Assembly: GCA_951394405.1 (NCBI GenBank)
Contig: OX596340.1
Span: 2,666,001-2,730,000, forward strand
Direction: 5' to 3'
DNA: 64,000 nt
From: Coprinellus micaceus
Taxonomy: Eukaryota > Basidiomycota > Agaricomycetes > Agaricales > Psathyrellaceae
The translations under genes and the position numbers were made by a program. The notes beneath the pieces are model-generated. The model did not search any database. It was given only the letters and a program-made list of their open reading frames with translations, and was not told the origin of the DNA. Positions 44,041 to 55,127 of this stretch are shown here, piece by piece (position 1 is the stretch's first letter; every line of letters begins with the position of its first letter).

Positions 44041-44350
44041 GCTAAGATGTTACCCTCATTCGCGAGATAGTGGACGACATCGAAAGCCAAGCCACCGAAG
44101 TCCGTTCTGACAAGGCCTCTCGAGCCTGAAGCACTTGGTTCTAGACAGCAGCGACTTCAACGAGAGCCTGGATCATTTCGCTAAGCTCTCGTCAAGGAAC
44201 CTGCTCCTCGGCCTCGAGACTCTAGAGATCCTCCGCATGCACACCGATCCGTCCGAGCTTTCTGGCCTGGAGGACTTCGTTGAGCGGCGGGGAACCAAGC
44301 TCAAGGCTTCGCGATGCAGCTCGGTAGATTGTCAAGAGGCGGATGGGTGA
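44041..44350 (+). pseudogene. Relic of a family-B F-box C-terminus
   Basis: The frame reads SSLKHLVLDSSDFNESLDHF, then LETLEILRMHTDPSELSGLEDFVERRGTKLK. This matches the last about 60 residues of the family-B proteins (compare LEELRILKL...HLTEFVEDRGIELE at 52580-52680). No upstream F-box or continuous frame remains. It lies between the RNR and aquaporin genes. Confidence 0.6.
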
Positions 44351-44693
44351 GGGACAGGAGAGTTGGTCGCCCGTGGGGGTGTTGCTGTGAGTTCTCAGGT
44401 AGCCCAACCACACGGAGTTCGAATTGATCTGGACTCCTCAGTAATTTCACCATGTAGTCACACTGGTATGGTTGAATTGCGTTCTGGGTTGCTGGTCGTT
44501 CTCCTCGACCCTTTGCCCCCCCTGGAGGCTTTGAGTCTCTAAGAACAGGTACCAACGCCAGCGCTACTACGTCGAAACGAGAAGAGTCAGAGCGCTCGTG
44601 GGGAGAAGGTGACATATAGTATTGTGGGAGGTATCTGGGCAAGTATACAGTAGGCGCAGGTAGACGTAAAGCTGATCTGATGTGTGGTTCCGC
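44351..44693. other. Intergenic
   Basis: 3' flank of the aquaporin gene. No gene is seen. Confidence 0.45.
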
Positions 44694-46059
44694 TTACACT
44701 GCAACCGTACCCTCAGGCGGAGACCTCGACTTCTTCAATCCCGTGTACAGGAAGTAATCATACAGAAATGCGCCAGACTGTGCACCGACAAACGGGGCGA
44801 CGATTGGGCCCCAGATCCAGTACGCGCTGCAGGATGACTTGGGTCAGCCGCCTGGCGTTTTGCGCGAAGGAAAGGGAAGGACTTGACAAGAATATATTAG
44901 TTGGCGGTTGAACGTACCTTCGCTCTGTCCACAACCCCCTCCCATACCCCGCCATCGCAAGGAAAACTCTCGGACCGAAATCTCTCGCTGGGTTCAACGC
45001 CCATCCTACACATCCAACCACCCTCGTCAGAACCCCATTCCCTTAATAACACAGGTAGTATCAAGCGAGGAGAAATCACGCACCAGTCATCCCCAGACTC
45101 GTCCCAATACCCAAAAACAGCACGAACATGGCGAGTGGGTACAGCCCAGGCGAAGGTTTGATGCCATTCCGCTCGTCGGTGAGGATCATGACCACGAAGC
45201 AGAGGATGGTGGTTCCGAGGAATTCCATGAAGAAGGCGGAGGCGGAGGACATTAGTGGGAGCTGTTCGCGGCCGGAGTGTGTTGACGTTAGCCGGGGATG
45301 CCATTCGGAAGACAGAACGGGGATGGGAGAGACGTACGGGGAAAGTTACGAAGATGCCCGCAGTAGCGTTCGTCCGTACGTCCATCCCCTCGAACGTATC
45401 AATCGCTTGGAAATATAACCCGTACACGAGCCCTGCACCAACGAGGCCTCCGATGAACTGTGCGAGGATGAAAGCTGCATTAGATTAATTAACCGCAAGG
45501 GTAGTTAGCAAACTGGCTTCAGCTTTCTGCAGTGTGATTCAAGCTCAAGTGGGCGACACGTACAAGGAACCTTCTTCCACGGGAACTTGCGCCAAGTGGC
45601 CATCGCCACCGTTATCTATGTACACCCGGCGTAAGTACTCAGCAAACGAGGGTGAATTCAAGTTGATGAGGAGAGTGGGGCTCACTGCAGGGTTAATATG
45701 TCCGTTCGATATCCCATCGCTGACCCAAATACCAATTGCCAGACCTACAGCCCACCCAAAGTTGACCGAGAGGAAGTCCTATCGCACATCCAACGTCAAC
45801 TCCCAAGACCCCTCAAACATGACACCGGATATCCACTCACCCCCTTCGGCACCGCCGACACATCGGGATTCGCAGTCGTAACCACCGCCGCACCCGCACC
45901 CGCCCCAAAGATAACGAGGAGGGCCGTACCGAAGAATTCAGCCATGGGTCCCCGGATGACGTGCAGAAATCGCTGGTAGGATGTGAGCCGGGCTTGGGGT
46001 TGGGGGGCGGAGGAGTCTATAGTGGTTAGTTGGGCTTCGGAGTCTTTGGGTGTGGACAT
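44694..46059 (-). CDS. Aquaglyceroporin (MIP family)
   Basis: Seven exons (46059-45841, 45778-45686, 45615-45564, 45474-45338, 45261-45084, 45005-44918, 44826-44694) give 299 aa, a usual length for fungal MIP channels. Both half-helix motifs are present: GHINPAIT, split by an intron right after NPA, and [12 protein letters not shown]. The Asp after the second NPAR marks the glycerol-permeable subgroup. Hydrophobic segments include [82 protein letters not shown] and [21 protein letters not shown], the expected six membrane spans. The N-terminal 35 residues are cytosolic and hydrophilic. It should conduct glycerol and water across the plasma membrane for osmotic balance. The start is the only ATG in frame before the first span. 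Confidence 0.95.
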
Positions 46060-47558
46060 TTTTGGGTTGGGGAATAGAGAGGAGGGTGAGGGGAAATGGT
46101 GAGTGGAGGGGCAGTGGAAAGCGATAGAGATGCGAGGCCTTTTGGAGAAAGACTGAATATTATATTCAGAGTGCCTGCAGGGAGACGAAGGGCGATAGCG
46201 TCACGAGCGGACCTTGGAATCCAGGATGACGCACTCCAGCAATCCCCTCTCGAAGGCTAGGAGATCGTAACGCAGTCCTGGGGATAGCCCTTTCCAATGA
46301 AGTGTCCTCAGCATTCAGGACTTCAAGCAGATAGGTGGCTCGCGGAGGGCGTCTAGGGCAGGATGCTCCAATGTGACTTCACCACACCATCGGCGTTTGC
46401 AGGCTCATCTCCGTATTTTGACAGTCCGGTAGGCACCGCCGCTCTACACTGGTCAGTAAAGGGCTCCAGCGGGTTGGAGCTCCATGTGAACTATGTAAGT
46501 GGCGGCGAGGGAGTGGGTAGGAGGAGTAGGCGGGGCCATAGAAGCGAGCAGCACGCGGAGTACGCTTGAGGGATTGCGGGAAGACACCACGCTAAAGACA
46601 CCATATCATTCCAGAAGGCTAGATATTGTGGCCAGGGGAGATCCGGAGGACAATGAAGAGGGGAGTTTGTGGATCCGGCTCGTTGCGGAAAACGAAAACA
46701 GGTGAACAGACGATATGCACTTCAAAGTCAAACGTCATAGATGATGACACATGCTCTGACAGCCCTGAACCCACCTGGACCTCCTCTAGGAATGTAACGC
46801 CATACCGCGTAGCAGGCGACTGAAGGTGGGTGGGTGGTGGTTCAGGACAACTCATGACGCGTTCCAACATAGCTTAAGCGCCCACGAAGTAGTTCCCATC
46901 AATCTAGGAGAAGATCATCAGTTTACGAGAGGAAGCGGTTCCCATCGCTCCCACCCGGCCTTCAGGGCGTTCCTTGCTTCTTTTCATTAGCTGAGTGCTC
47001 CACCACGACGGTAGTGCCTTACATCCAATGCATGTCGTACCTTCTAGATACCGGTATGGCGGGGCGAATACAGCGCCTGGAAGGCGGACGTACTGTCAAC
47101 GGGATGGAGCGTGAGGCAGCGCCGGTGGGCGTCACGCTCACTCTACGGACTCTTGTCCGTTCTGCCAAGTGAGCGCTGGGCGCCCTCATAGCAGCGAAGA
47201 AGACACGGAAAGCATGAGGGCAGATCGTTACCCAATCTCCACCCTAGACTCACCGTCTTCACAACCGTCACCATGTCAGTTGCAGCCCCAAGTATATACG
47301 TACGATGTGGTAGGCAGGTAGGACGGCACGAGGAAGTCGTTCTGCGGATAAGTTCTAGCCGAGTATATACACTTCGAATGGGCCTGGCGTCCACTGGGTG
47401 CACTTTTCTTTCTTTCTTCCTCCTCCTTCATTCTCTTTCGTTTTCTCTTGTCCTCATCCTCTCTTGGGGTATTGAGTTCCTTTTCGATTCTGGCTGGCCT
47501 GTTCGCGTTCATTTTATCCACATTCTTTCCACACACATTCCCTATTGGCGTAACGAGT
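46060..47558. other. Intergenic, divergent promoters
   Basis: A 1.5-kb spacer between divergently transcribed genes. A pyrimidine-rich tract (47403-47465) precedes the next gene. No exon with ATG and splice support was found. Confidence 0.45.
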
Positions 47559-49179
47559 ATGCCCTCTTACACAGTTTCCGTGCAGGACACCGCTCCCTTT
47601 CTCACATACACCGGCTCCTGGCGGGCTGGGCACTCGTCTGATGACCGCTTCGCAGACCAGTACGTTCAGCATCCCCTTCTTTCCACCCGCTCCTGATTGC
47701 TAGAGGCCACCCCCCGCAGATACTCAGAAAGCTCATTCACCGTAACCGACGGCCTCTCCGACACCCTCTCATTCACGTTCTACGGCACCGGCGCAGCCAT
47801 CTTTGGCTCAAAACGTCCTGCAGGGCATGGGCGGTATCAAGTTACCGTGGACGGTGCTCCTTCACCCGAGGGGTCTGGAGTAACACCAGATAACCAGTTT
47901 AATGCGACGTTGTTCAGCAGTGCGACATTGGGGAAGGGGTTTCATACGGTGGTCTTGACGAATAAGGAGAGGAGGTTTTTGGATGTGGATACGGTGCGTT
48001 TGAGTCGCTATCTACGTCGTAGTGCCGAGGAATTATTAATGGTGCGATAGGTGTCGTGGATTGGGAGTGTAGGAGAAGATGATGAACAGCTTATCGTCAA
48101 TACGATGCAGGATACACATCCGTCCTTCCGATACTTCCCGACCGATGCGTGGTCGACTTCGCCGTTTAATGTGGGGCAGTTTGCTGGGGGGAGTGGACAG
48201 TGAGTCTGGTATCTTCCGATGTTCGTATGGAGTTGGTGTAACCTGACAGGATTGCGTAGTTGGACGTCAACGCCAAGCGCATCGGTTCAGGTCACGTTCA
48301 AGGTGAGTGTGCCGTGATGCTCTCGTTAGACGGGCGAGAGAAGCTCACCAATCGTTCCCTAGGGCGACGCGATAGCTCTATACGGCCCAGTTGGCCCACA
48401 GGCCGCCTCATCCTATTCCGTCACCCTCGCAGATCGACCTTCCACCAACCACTCAGCAAAGAAGGAATTCTTTCGGGCGAGGCAGCTCTTGTATTACGGT
48501 GGTAACCTTGGAGGTGGGGAGCATACCCTGAGAATGAAGCTCGATTCAGCAGCTTCGGCGGGCCAGGCGCTGGCTGTGGACTATGCGGAGGTCTATACGG
48601 CGCCGTCGCTTGGTGGGAGGTGTGTATCTTGGTTCTGGGTGTCAAGTCGGAAGGGTCTGATCGTCGTTGGATACTAGCTTCGATGGGGCATCCTCCTCCT
48701 CCTCCAGCCACACAGGTCTCGCTGTTGGACTCGCGCTGTGCGCAGCTCTAGCTTTCCTTTCCCTCGCGCTCATCGGGGTCCTCTTCGCGATGTACAAGAA
48801 AGGCCGGATCACATTTTCTCCCAAGCCCGAGACCGAAATCGACCCGTCATACGAATCCGGCGTCCACCACACCCGCCAGGCCTCAGACTTCTCATTCGGA
48901 AACGGTATCAACATCCCGATAGACCAAGGACACATGACCTACGCGAGTAGCTCGTTTCCGTCGCCACCACTCGCATCTGGGTCGACGATCGGAAGCAAGT
49001 ACACGTCCTCGATGTCGGTTAGTCACGCAAGTTCGCCTAGCGAGCGGGAGGAGGAGCCAAGGATTCCTGAGCCTGTGGCGGAGGTGCCGATGAAGGCGAG
49101 GAGGGCGGGGTATGGGGTGGCGAATGGGGATCCGAGTCGGCGGTCGCAGCTTCCCCCACCGGCGTATGAGATGGATTAA
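47559..49179 (+). CDS. Single-pass membrane protein with beta-rich ectodomain and PPPAY tail
   Basis: Six exons (47559-47659, 47720-47993, 48051-48199, 48260-48302, 48363-48619, 48678-49179) give 441 aa from MPSYTVSVQDTAP. Two similar beta-rich halves are seen, each with a W, SF-V and GTG--I-LYG-like pattern (LSFTFYGTGAAIFGS; VQVTFKGDAIALYGP). A Ser run follows, then one membrane span (GLAVGLALCAALAFLSLALI) with MYKKGR after it, so the C-terminal 135 residues are cytoplasmic. They end in PPPAYEMD, a PPxY-type motif that binds WW domains of Rsp5-like ubiquitin ligases. No classical signal peptide precedes the first domain; a hydrophobic stretch upstream begins with TTG, not ATG. This type is common in Agaricomycetes, with no assigned function. 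A surface sensor or adhesin role is inference. Confidence 0.8.
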
Positions 49180-49498
49180 GGGATGCCACTGTACGTATAT
49201 GAGGAATTTCTTTTACTATTTAGGACCAAGGATGCTTGTATGATATGCCTGTATTTTTATTTTCCGACGCGTTGAACGACCGTGGGAGCCGTGAAACGCC
49301 GTATCGCCGCGTCCCCTAGTGTTAAGCGCCCGACACGATCGGGAGCAGAAGCGTGTCATTCTTCAAACAACCCCAAACAGTTGCTGATCGCCACTGCAGC
49401 CGTTGCTCTTCACCTCTTCCCAACTCATCACCGTGGACAAGCTCATCCTCTTCCGCAAACTGCCCCTCGCCCCCATCGTCACCACATCCAAGACCCGG
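49180..49498. other. Intergenic
   Basis: Non-coding spacer. The NTA1 frame is open upstream to a GTG near 49434, but no earlier ATG exists. Confidence 0.5.
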
Positions 49499-50847
49499 AT
49501 GAACCTAAGAATCGGAGTTGTTCAGTTGAACCCCAAGGTGCGTGATCCTCCACGCAATGGGTGGTAGGAAGCGACGACGCCGACTCATGGTTAGCTTGCT
49601 TCTCGGTGGTAGATCGGCCAAATCCAAGAAAACATCACAAGAGCTAGGGAGTTATGTAGCAAGTGCGTAGTTCAGTCGTTCCTGCTCAGCTAAGGATGTT
49701 GATAAGCGCTCTGGACGCAGGCTACAGCCCAAAAGCCTCGATATCCTATGCTTCCCCGAGATGGCCTTCTCTGGTTCGTCTCTCCACCACCTCCTCTCTA
49801 AGGCTGTTCCCTCACCACCCGCCATCCTCGCTCTACTGTGTGCAGGCTACGTCTTCGAGAACGCCTCCGCAATCTCTCCCTACCTCGAACACCCCCGCAC
49901 CGGGCCCACATCCCAATTCTGCTCCCAACTCGCGAAGAACCTCGAGTGCCACGTCCTAGCTGGATACCCCGAGCAACTCGCCGAAGACGAGGAGCGGACG
50001 CCCCTCGTTCTCGATGATCCCGACGATGATTCTGACGCAGGCTCTAACGAGCTGGATAAGGAGATGGCTGAGAGGGCAAGAGTCGGGCTGGGTGAGAGCG
50101 ATGAAGAGGATGAAGGGCTAGCTGTGGGTGCGAATAGCTGTGTATTATATGACCCGAGCGGGGAGTGGGTGGGTGGGTATAGGAAGACGAATTTGTATAC
50201 CACGGATAAGACCTGGGCAAAAGCAGGTACGTTGACTTTCTCGTCCATCCTGACCTCTTCTAACTAACCACCCTCCGGTTCTCCTCTGCAGGCACGGGCT
50301 TCGCGACCTTCACCCTCCCTGCACCCCTCCTCACCACCTCCATCGGCATCTGCATGGACCTCAACACCCTGCCCGGCAACTCCTGGACGTCCCTCGAAGA
50401 CGGCCCGTACGAACTGGCCTCATACGCCGTGCAAAAGGACACCAAGGTCCTGTTTCTGGTGAATAATTGGCTGTTGAGTGAGCAGCCGACGGCACCGGGG
50501 GATGATGGGAAGCATGATTGGAATACGGTGGAGTATTGGGCGGCGAGGTTGAGGCCGCTTTGGGCGAAGCACGGTGACGCTGGGAACCGGAAGGAGGAGG
50601 GGGATGAGAGGGTGAAGGGTGAGGAGACGATTGTGGTTGTGTGTAATCGCTCGGGGGTGGAGAACGGTGAGTCTACTCCCTTTGAGCTTTCCCCGCGTCA
50701 CCTGGTACTTACCGAATCAACCTAGGAATCACGTTTGCGGGCACATCGTGCATATTTAGTATGACGAGGAACTCTGGAAGGCCGAAGCTTTTGGATATGA
50801 TGGGGAAAGACGAGGAAGGTGTAAGGGTGTGGAATATCACGGTGTAG
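49499..50847 (+). CDS. NTA1: Protein N-terminal amidase (nitrilase superfamily)
   Basis: Six exons (49499-49537, 49613-49662, 49721-49773, 49846-50226, 50292-50666, 50726-50847) give 339 aa. The nitrilase triad is present: Glu in FPEMAFSGY, Lys in GGYRKTNLY and Cys in SIGICMDLN. The N-terminal strand MNLRIGVVQLNPKIGQI is typical of the fold. In yeast, NTA1 deamidates N-terminal Asn and Gln so that the proteins enter the Arg/N-degron pathway. The match in NLY, ICMDLN and the SYAV...DTKVLFLVNNWL block supports NTA1 rather than a generic nitrilase. An acidic insertion of about 45 residues (DDPDDDSDAGSNE onward) sits between Glu and Lys, as in other basidiomycete copies to my recollection. It probably acts in cytosol or mitochondria; no clear targeting peptide is seen. 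Confidence 0.88.
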
Positions 50848-51162
50848 ATCATGGAAGATACCCTGGCGTCTCCGGAAGACGTAGATATCCACGGGGGTAC
50901 CGATCCGGCCAGGGCGACCCATTGACAGGGCCAATTGTATCAGTATATCTTCGTGCTGGCGTGCTCGAAACACCCCTCCAATTATCGGTACCAGGGCCAT
51001 TGAGCTCAAGGACCTGGGCAAGATTGACCGGGCCAGGGCAAATCATCAGAAGCGTGCTTTGACAGCGTTCACGAACCTTCGCGAAGATGATGACCTGCCT
51101 CCGCCCATATCGACGCGTCACCGTCGCTTGTACCGGTCGCTCGCTCTCTCCTCTACTCCACC
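50848..51162. other. Intergenic
   Basis: Spacer between NTA1 and the next F-box gene. No gene is seen. Confidence 0.5.
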
Positions 51163-52713
51163 ATGTCGAGCTGCGCGATCAGCGTCGTTGAAATTGCCCC
51201 TCACCTCACTTTATCCAATGACGTCCCGACCCAAATCGAAGCAGCTTCTATCCGCGATGTCATCGCCAACGAAGAAAGCTTGGTCCGCAAGATGAAGGAG
51301 GAGACAAAGGCCGCCAAGGCTCGCATACGCCAGTACCAAGCCGCCCTCTCTCCTTGCCGCCGCCTCCCTCCCGACATCCTCGGAGAGATCTTCCTCCACA
51401 TGCCTCCTACAGTCCGATATGACAAGTTAAAAATGCGTCAGGGCACCCTGAAGACCCTCGTCCTCGTCTGCAAGAAGTGGAGAGACGCAGCTATCGCCGT
51501 CCCTCGCCTGTGGAGCACGCTCGAGATTGTCCTGAAGAAACACAAGCGGCACGTCGTCCTGGAGGGCCTGGCTGCATGGCTCGAACGGGCAGGCAGCGTC
51601 CCAAGGGACCTCGTTATCCGCTCGCTTACTTGCGAGGTACGCAGGAGCGTTGATGGCGAGGGTTGGGGACGGGAGAGGAAGTTCAGACCGTGTTTCAATG
51701 GGAACGCTCTATGTGTCCTAGCGAAGCCGGACTTGGCGGAAGCCTTATGCAAGATGGCTGGCCGATGTAATTCGATCGAGTTGAATTGCGATACCTCGGC
51801 CTGTGCTCAGAATTTTGAACGGTTGCTTTGTTCGTTTCAACAGTCGTTGGACTTCGATATGGCTGGAAGCGCTTGGTCCTCAACGAAAGCCTTCAGTATC
51901 GTTGGAAGATCCTGGGAAGCATGGCCTACGTCCCCTCGCTTCCTCTCCCACTTGATGCCAGCCTCGGTCATAACTCTCAAACTGCGCCTGTCGCATACCT
52001 TCTGCGACATTGAAATAGAAGACCTACCCGTGAAACTCCAAATCCCTCCCGCGCGTCTTGAAGACCTGACCTCCCTCGAACTGCGGTCCAATATCGGCGC
52101 CCGCCATTTATTTCCGCTCCTTCACGGCTGTAGGAATCTCGAGACGTTAATCATCGATTTCCAGAGCGCGTGCTTCTACGATGACTATAACGACCCGGAT
52201 GTCCGACGGATCGTCGAATCAGGGATTGTTCTTCCCAAGTTACGAACTCTGGACATCCGGAACGCTGTGATGACTGCAGGTTTAGAGGTCCTCAGGATGC
52301 CTGGTCTCGTGGAGTTGTCGGTTGCATACGATGGTGAAGCGTTCGGAGAAGTCTACCACAACGATCGTGAAGGGTGGGATATGTTTGCGACACTCGTTCG
52401 CGGACACGCTACATCGAACTCGACACTGCGCTCCCTTACGTTAGAGGGAGGGACGTACGGCAACGACACCCTCTACAACACCTTATCTAGCCTCACCGCT
52501 CTCAGGCACCTCACACTAGACGATGCATGTTACCCAAAGGACATGTTCTCAAAGCTATCTGCACCCGTCCCTTGCCTACTGGAGCTGAGGATACTCAAGC
52601 TTCTTAACTTGTACGAGGACGTGGAGAAGATCCAGCACCTCACAGAGTTCGTTGAGGATCGAGGGATTGAGCTGGAGACGTCGTGTAATGACGAGCATTG
52701 GCAGGAGTCATAG
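51163..52713 (+). CDS. Family-B F-box protein
   Basis: Intronless, 516 aa, from MSSCAISVVEIAPHLTL. Residues 25-60 are a coiled coil (IRDVIANEESLVRKMKEETK), followed by the F-box CRRLPPDILGEIFLHMPPT with LVLVCKKWRDAAIAVPRLW. The rest is leucine-rich, with LRTLDIRNAVMTAGLEVLRM and LRSLTLEGG, and ends LTEFVEDRGIELETS, the C-terminus that also survives in the relic at 44.1 kb. Length and layout match the 500-aa copy at 37505-39007. The likely role is an SCF ubiquitin ligase substrate receptor. Confidence 0.82.
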   Translation: MSSCAISVVEIAPHLTLSNDVPTQIEAASIRDVIANEESLVRKMKEETKAAKARIRQYQAALSPCRRLPPDILGEIFLHMPPTVRYDKLKMRQGTLKTLVLVCKKWRDAAIAVPRLWSTLEIVLKKHKRHVVLEGLAAWLERAGSVPRDLVIRSLTCEVRRSVDGEGWGRERKFRPCFNGNALCVLAKPDLAEALCKMAGRCNSIELNCDTSACAQNFERLLCSFQQSLDFDMAGSAWSSTKAFSIVGRSWEAWPTSPRFLSHLMPASVITLKLRLSHTFCDIEIEDLPVKLQIPPARLEDLTSLELRSNIGARHLFPLLHGCRNLETLIIDFQSACFYDDYNDPDVRRIVESGIVLPKLRTLDIRNAVMTAGLEVLRMPGLVELSVAYDGEAFGEVYHNDREGWDMFATLVRGHATSNSTLRSLTLEGGTYGNDTLYNTLSSLTALRHLTLDDACYPKDMFSKLSAPVPCLLELRILKLLNLYEDVEKIQHLTEFVEDRGIELETSCNDEHWQES

Positions 52714-53376
52714 CGGAACGTGTAGGTCAAATCGCTTGAGTTTTCTGTAGATGTCCCCGACGCTAACTTCGTTTACCAGGGTTGTGCATTTTAAGGCCGT
52801 GGAGACACCTCCGGTGCCAAAACCATTCGATTGGTAGCATGATACGGGTAGTTAGTATAATAATGAGACGTGCTTGAAGGGCTGACAATTCAAGTAAGTA
52901 GTAGCTGGCAACCAAACGACCTCGAAGTCACTCGAATTTCGGGCACATACCAGCCTATTAGGCTCAAGATGGAGGTGGGAGTGCGAATTTCGTTAGTCTC
53001 CAGCAGAAGAGGTCTGGGAGGACGTGTAAGTTTCCTGTCACGCAAGTTTGTACCAGTATCTCATCTAGCTGAGCATTCGAAATCGTTGTGTGACCCGATA
53101 AACACTCGCTCGCACTCTAACTATCAAACTACCGTTACTTTTGAACTGCGGCCGGGTTATGACGACTAGTCCGTGGATCCTCGTAGATTTATGTTAGCGC
53201 AGGTCATCCCTGATTAATGATTGCCCTCCTGGACGGGGTCCGTTTGGGCAGATGGGCGCTTGGTGCCCGATTCGTGGGAAACTACCGATCAATCCCTTTG
53301 GCACGGAATTCGCCAGCAATTTTGCCGCGTCGTCCTCCTGTTCCACTTCGTCGCGTCCACTTGCCCTGTACGCGCC
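52714..53376. other. Intergenic
   Basis: 663 bp between two F-box genes. The downstream frame is open to 53221 but begins with TTG. No other gene is seen. Confidence 0.45.
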
Positions 53377-55028
53377 ATGAATCTCTCCCAAGGTCCATCC
53401 AATGTAGAGCACATTCTCTCCACCAACGCTGTACCAAACGCCCTCGAAGCTGCCTCTATTCAGCACGGGATCGACGACCTCACCTCCGGTCTATGCCAAA
53501 AGCGCGCTGAACTCGAAGCAATGGAAAACCAGCTGAGAAGGCACAAGGCTGCTCTGTCTCCAATCAGACGGACACCCCCAGAGATCGTCGCGCAGATTAT
53601 CCGATTCGTTGCATGGGGTGTACTCCACTCTCGGGGTCGACAACACCTGGTCTGGTTGAGCCTCGTTTGCAAGAGTTGGAGGGAGGCAGCGATGTTATGT
53701 CACGAGCAGTGGAAGGGTATTCACATCGAGGAGAACAACGTTTGTGAACCAGGGGCGTTCGAAAAGATCGTATCTTGGTATGGTCGGGCCGGGAAGCTTC
53801 CCAAGACCCTGGAGTTCTTTCTGGGTGGTGAAGGGGGATTTTGCGAATGTGAAGGCGGGGAGGAAGGCAGCGGGAGATGCAGATTCATGAACCCCACCTG
53901 ATCAAGCTATTGAAAGAAGGGCCGATCCTGGACCATTTCTTCCTTCGGATCTCGAAACCGTCCTGCCTATTCAAGCTCTTTGACGCGATCGGCGCACGCA
54001 ATCCCACCCTGGGTGTCCCCCGTCCTTGGGCTAACCTGCGATCCCTCATACTCGACTTCTCCGGTCTAGATTCCATGGCATGGGACGACGCCGAACAAGC
54101 TGCGGACTCCTTTTTCAACTACCTACCCCAAGTGGCATCCCTATCGCTCTACGTGCCGGACAGCTACGCGGTTTTCGAGGAGGATAGCAGCGCAGCGCGA
54201 AGCGCTTCAATCCACCTACCTCCGAGCCTCCTTGCGAATCTCACCTCTTTCGAGATCAAGTGCGACTGGGAAGGAAGCCACGTCCTCAAGATGCTCGGGC
54301 ATTGTCCCCAGCTCGAGACGCTTGGGATAGACCTATTTGGGAACGACCTCGTTCACGACGACACCGATCCCCTGTTCCAACAAGCCGCAACCACACGACT
54401 GCTGTTCCCCCAACTACACACCCTCAAACTTGAGAGCCAGAAAACTCTCTGTGCGCTTGGCTTCCTCAAGGCGCCCGCCTTGCGTAGTTTGTACATCGAC
54501 ATTTTCTCCGGAACAGCAGGGCGCCAAGTCGACTGGGAGTTCTGCAAGACCTTCGACTTGTTCATCAAGGAATCGAATTGCAGGGACACGCTTCGGTCGC
54601 TGGAACTTACCAACATCCACGTCAAAACGACGGGACTTGGGGAATCCATCGTTGGTCTCCGCAGTCTCGAACGCCTTGTACTCAGTCGAATGCCTGTCCT
54701 CCTTAACCAGCTTCTTTGGTCCCTGGGATCCAGGGTAAGGGAAGTCGCCGGAAGTAACGACGAACCAGGCCTACCACACCTTGAGGAGCTCGTTCTCCTG
54801 AAGGTACCGAACCACATCGCTTCTGGGGCTCTCTTGGACTTCGTGCAGTCTCTGCCAGCCTCCCGATTGCACCTCACCGTTTCCTACGATTATCCCTCCC
54901 GTTCAAAGCCCCCAACGGAAACACAGTTTGTGGAGCAGTTGCAGGGCACAGGGGCTTCGGTAAGGGTTATCCTCGACGAGATGGTGGACTGGTACGCGTC
55001 CCCACTTGAGAGCGCCTCCTCGGATTGA
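53377..55028 (+). pseudogene. Family-B F-box gene with a frameshift
   Basis: The first frame (53377-53901) starts MNLSQGPSNVEHILS, holds a coiled coil (LCQKRAELEAMENQLRRHK), the F-box RRTPPEIVAQIIRF and SLVCKSWREAAMLCHEQWKG, and stops at TGA 53899-53901. The second frame, offset by one base, continues the homology from about 53895 (HLIKLLKEGPILDHFFLRIS) to 55028 with leucine-rich segments. Alignment to the neighbour at 56826-58280 shows that one base is missing or added near 53890-53900. No GT/AG intron of realistic size spans the point. Apart from this both halves are open, so the defect is young, an assembly error, or bypassed. About 550 codons in total. Confidence 0.72.
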
Positions 55029-55127
55029 GCGGGAATGGTACAGGCTGGTGGGCAGAAGACGTAACAGATCCGTTATTTATTCGATCTCTAGTCCATGTAT
55101 AGTCATAAATTGTGCTGTTCAAATTAA
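55029..55127. other. Short convergent 3' spacer
   Basis: Only 99 bp separate the stop codons of the F-box gene and the antisense protease gene. Their transcripts probably overlap. Confidence 0.5.

Noticed and set aside
47448..47558. Hydrophobic N-terminal extension that looks like a signal peptide for the membrane protein
   Set aside because: The frame begins with TTG and lies in a pyrimidine-rich leader; the first ATG is at 47559.
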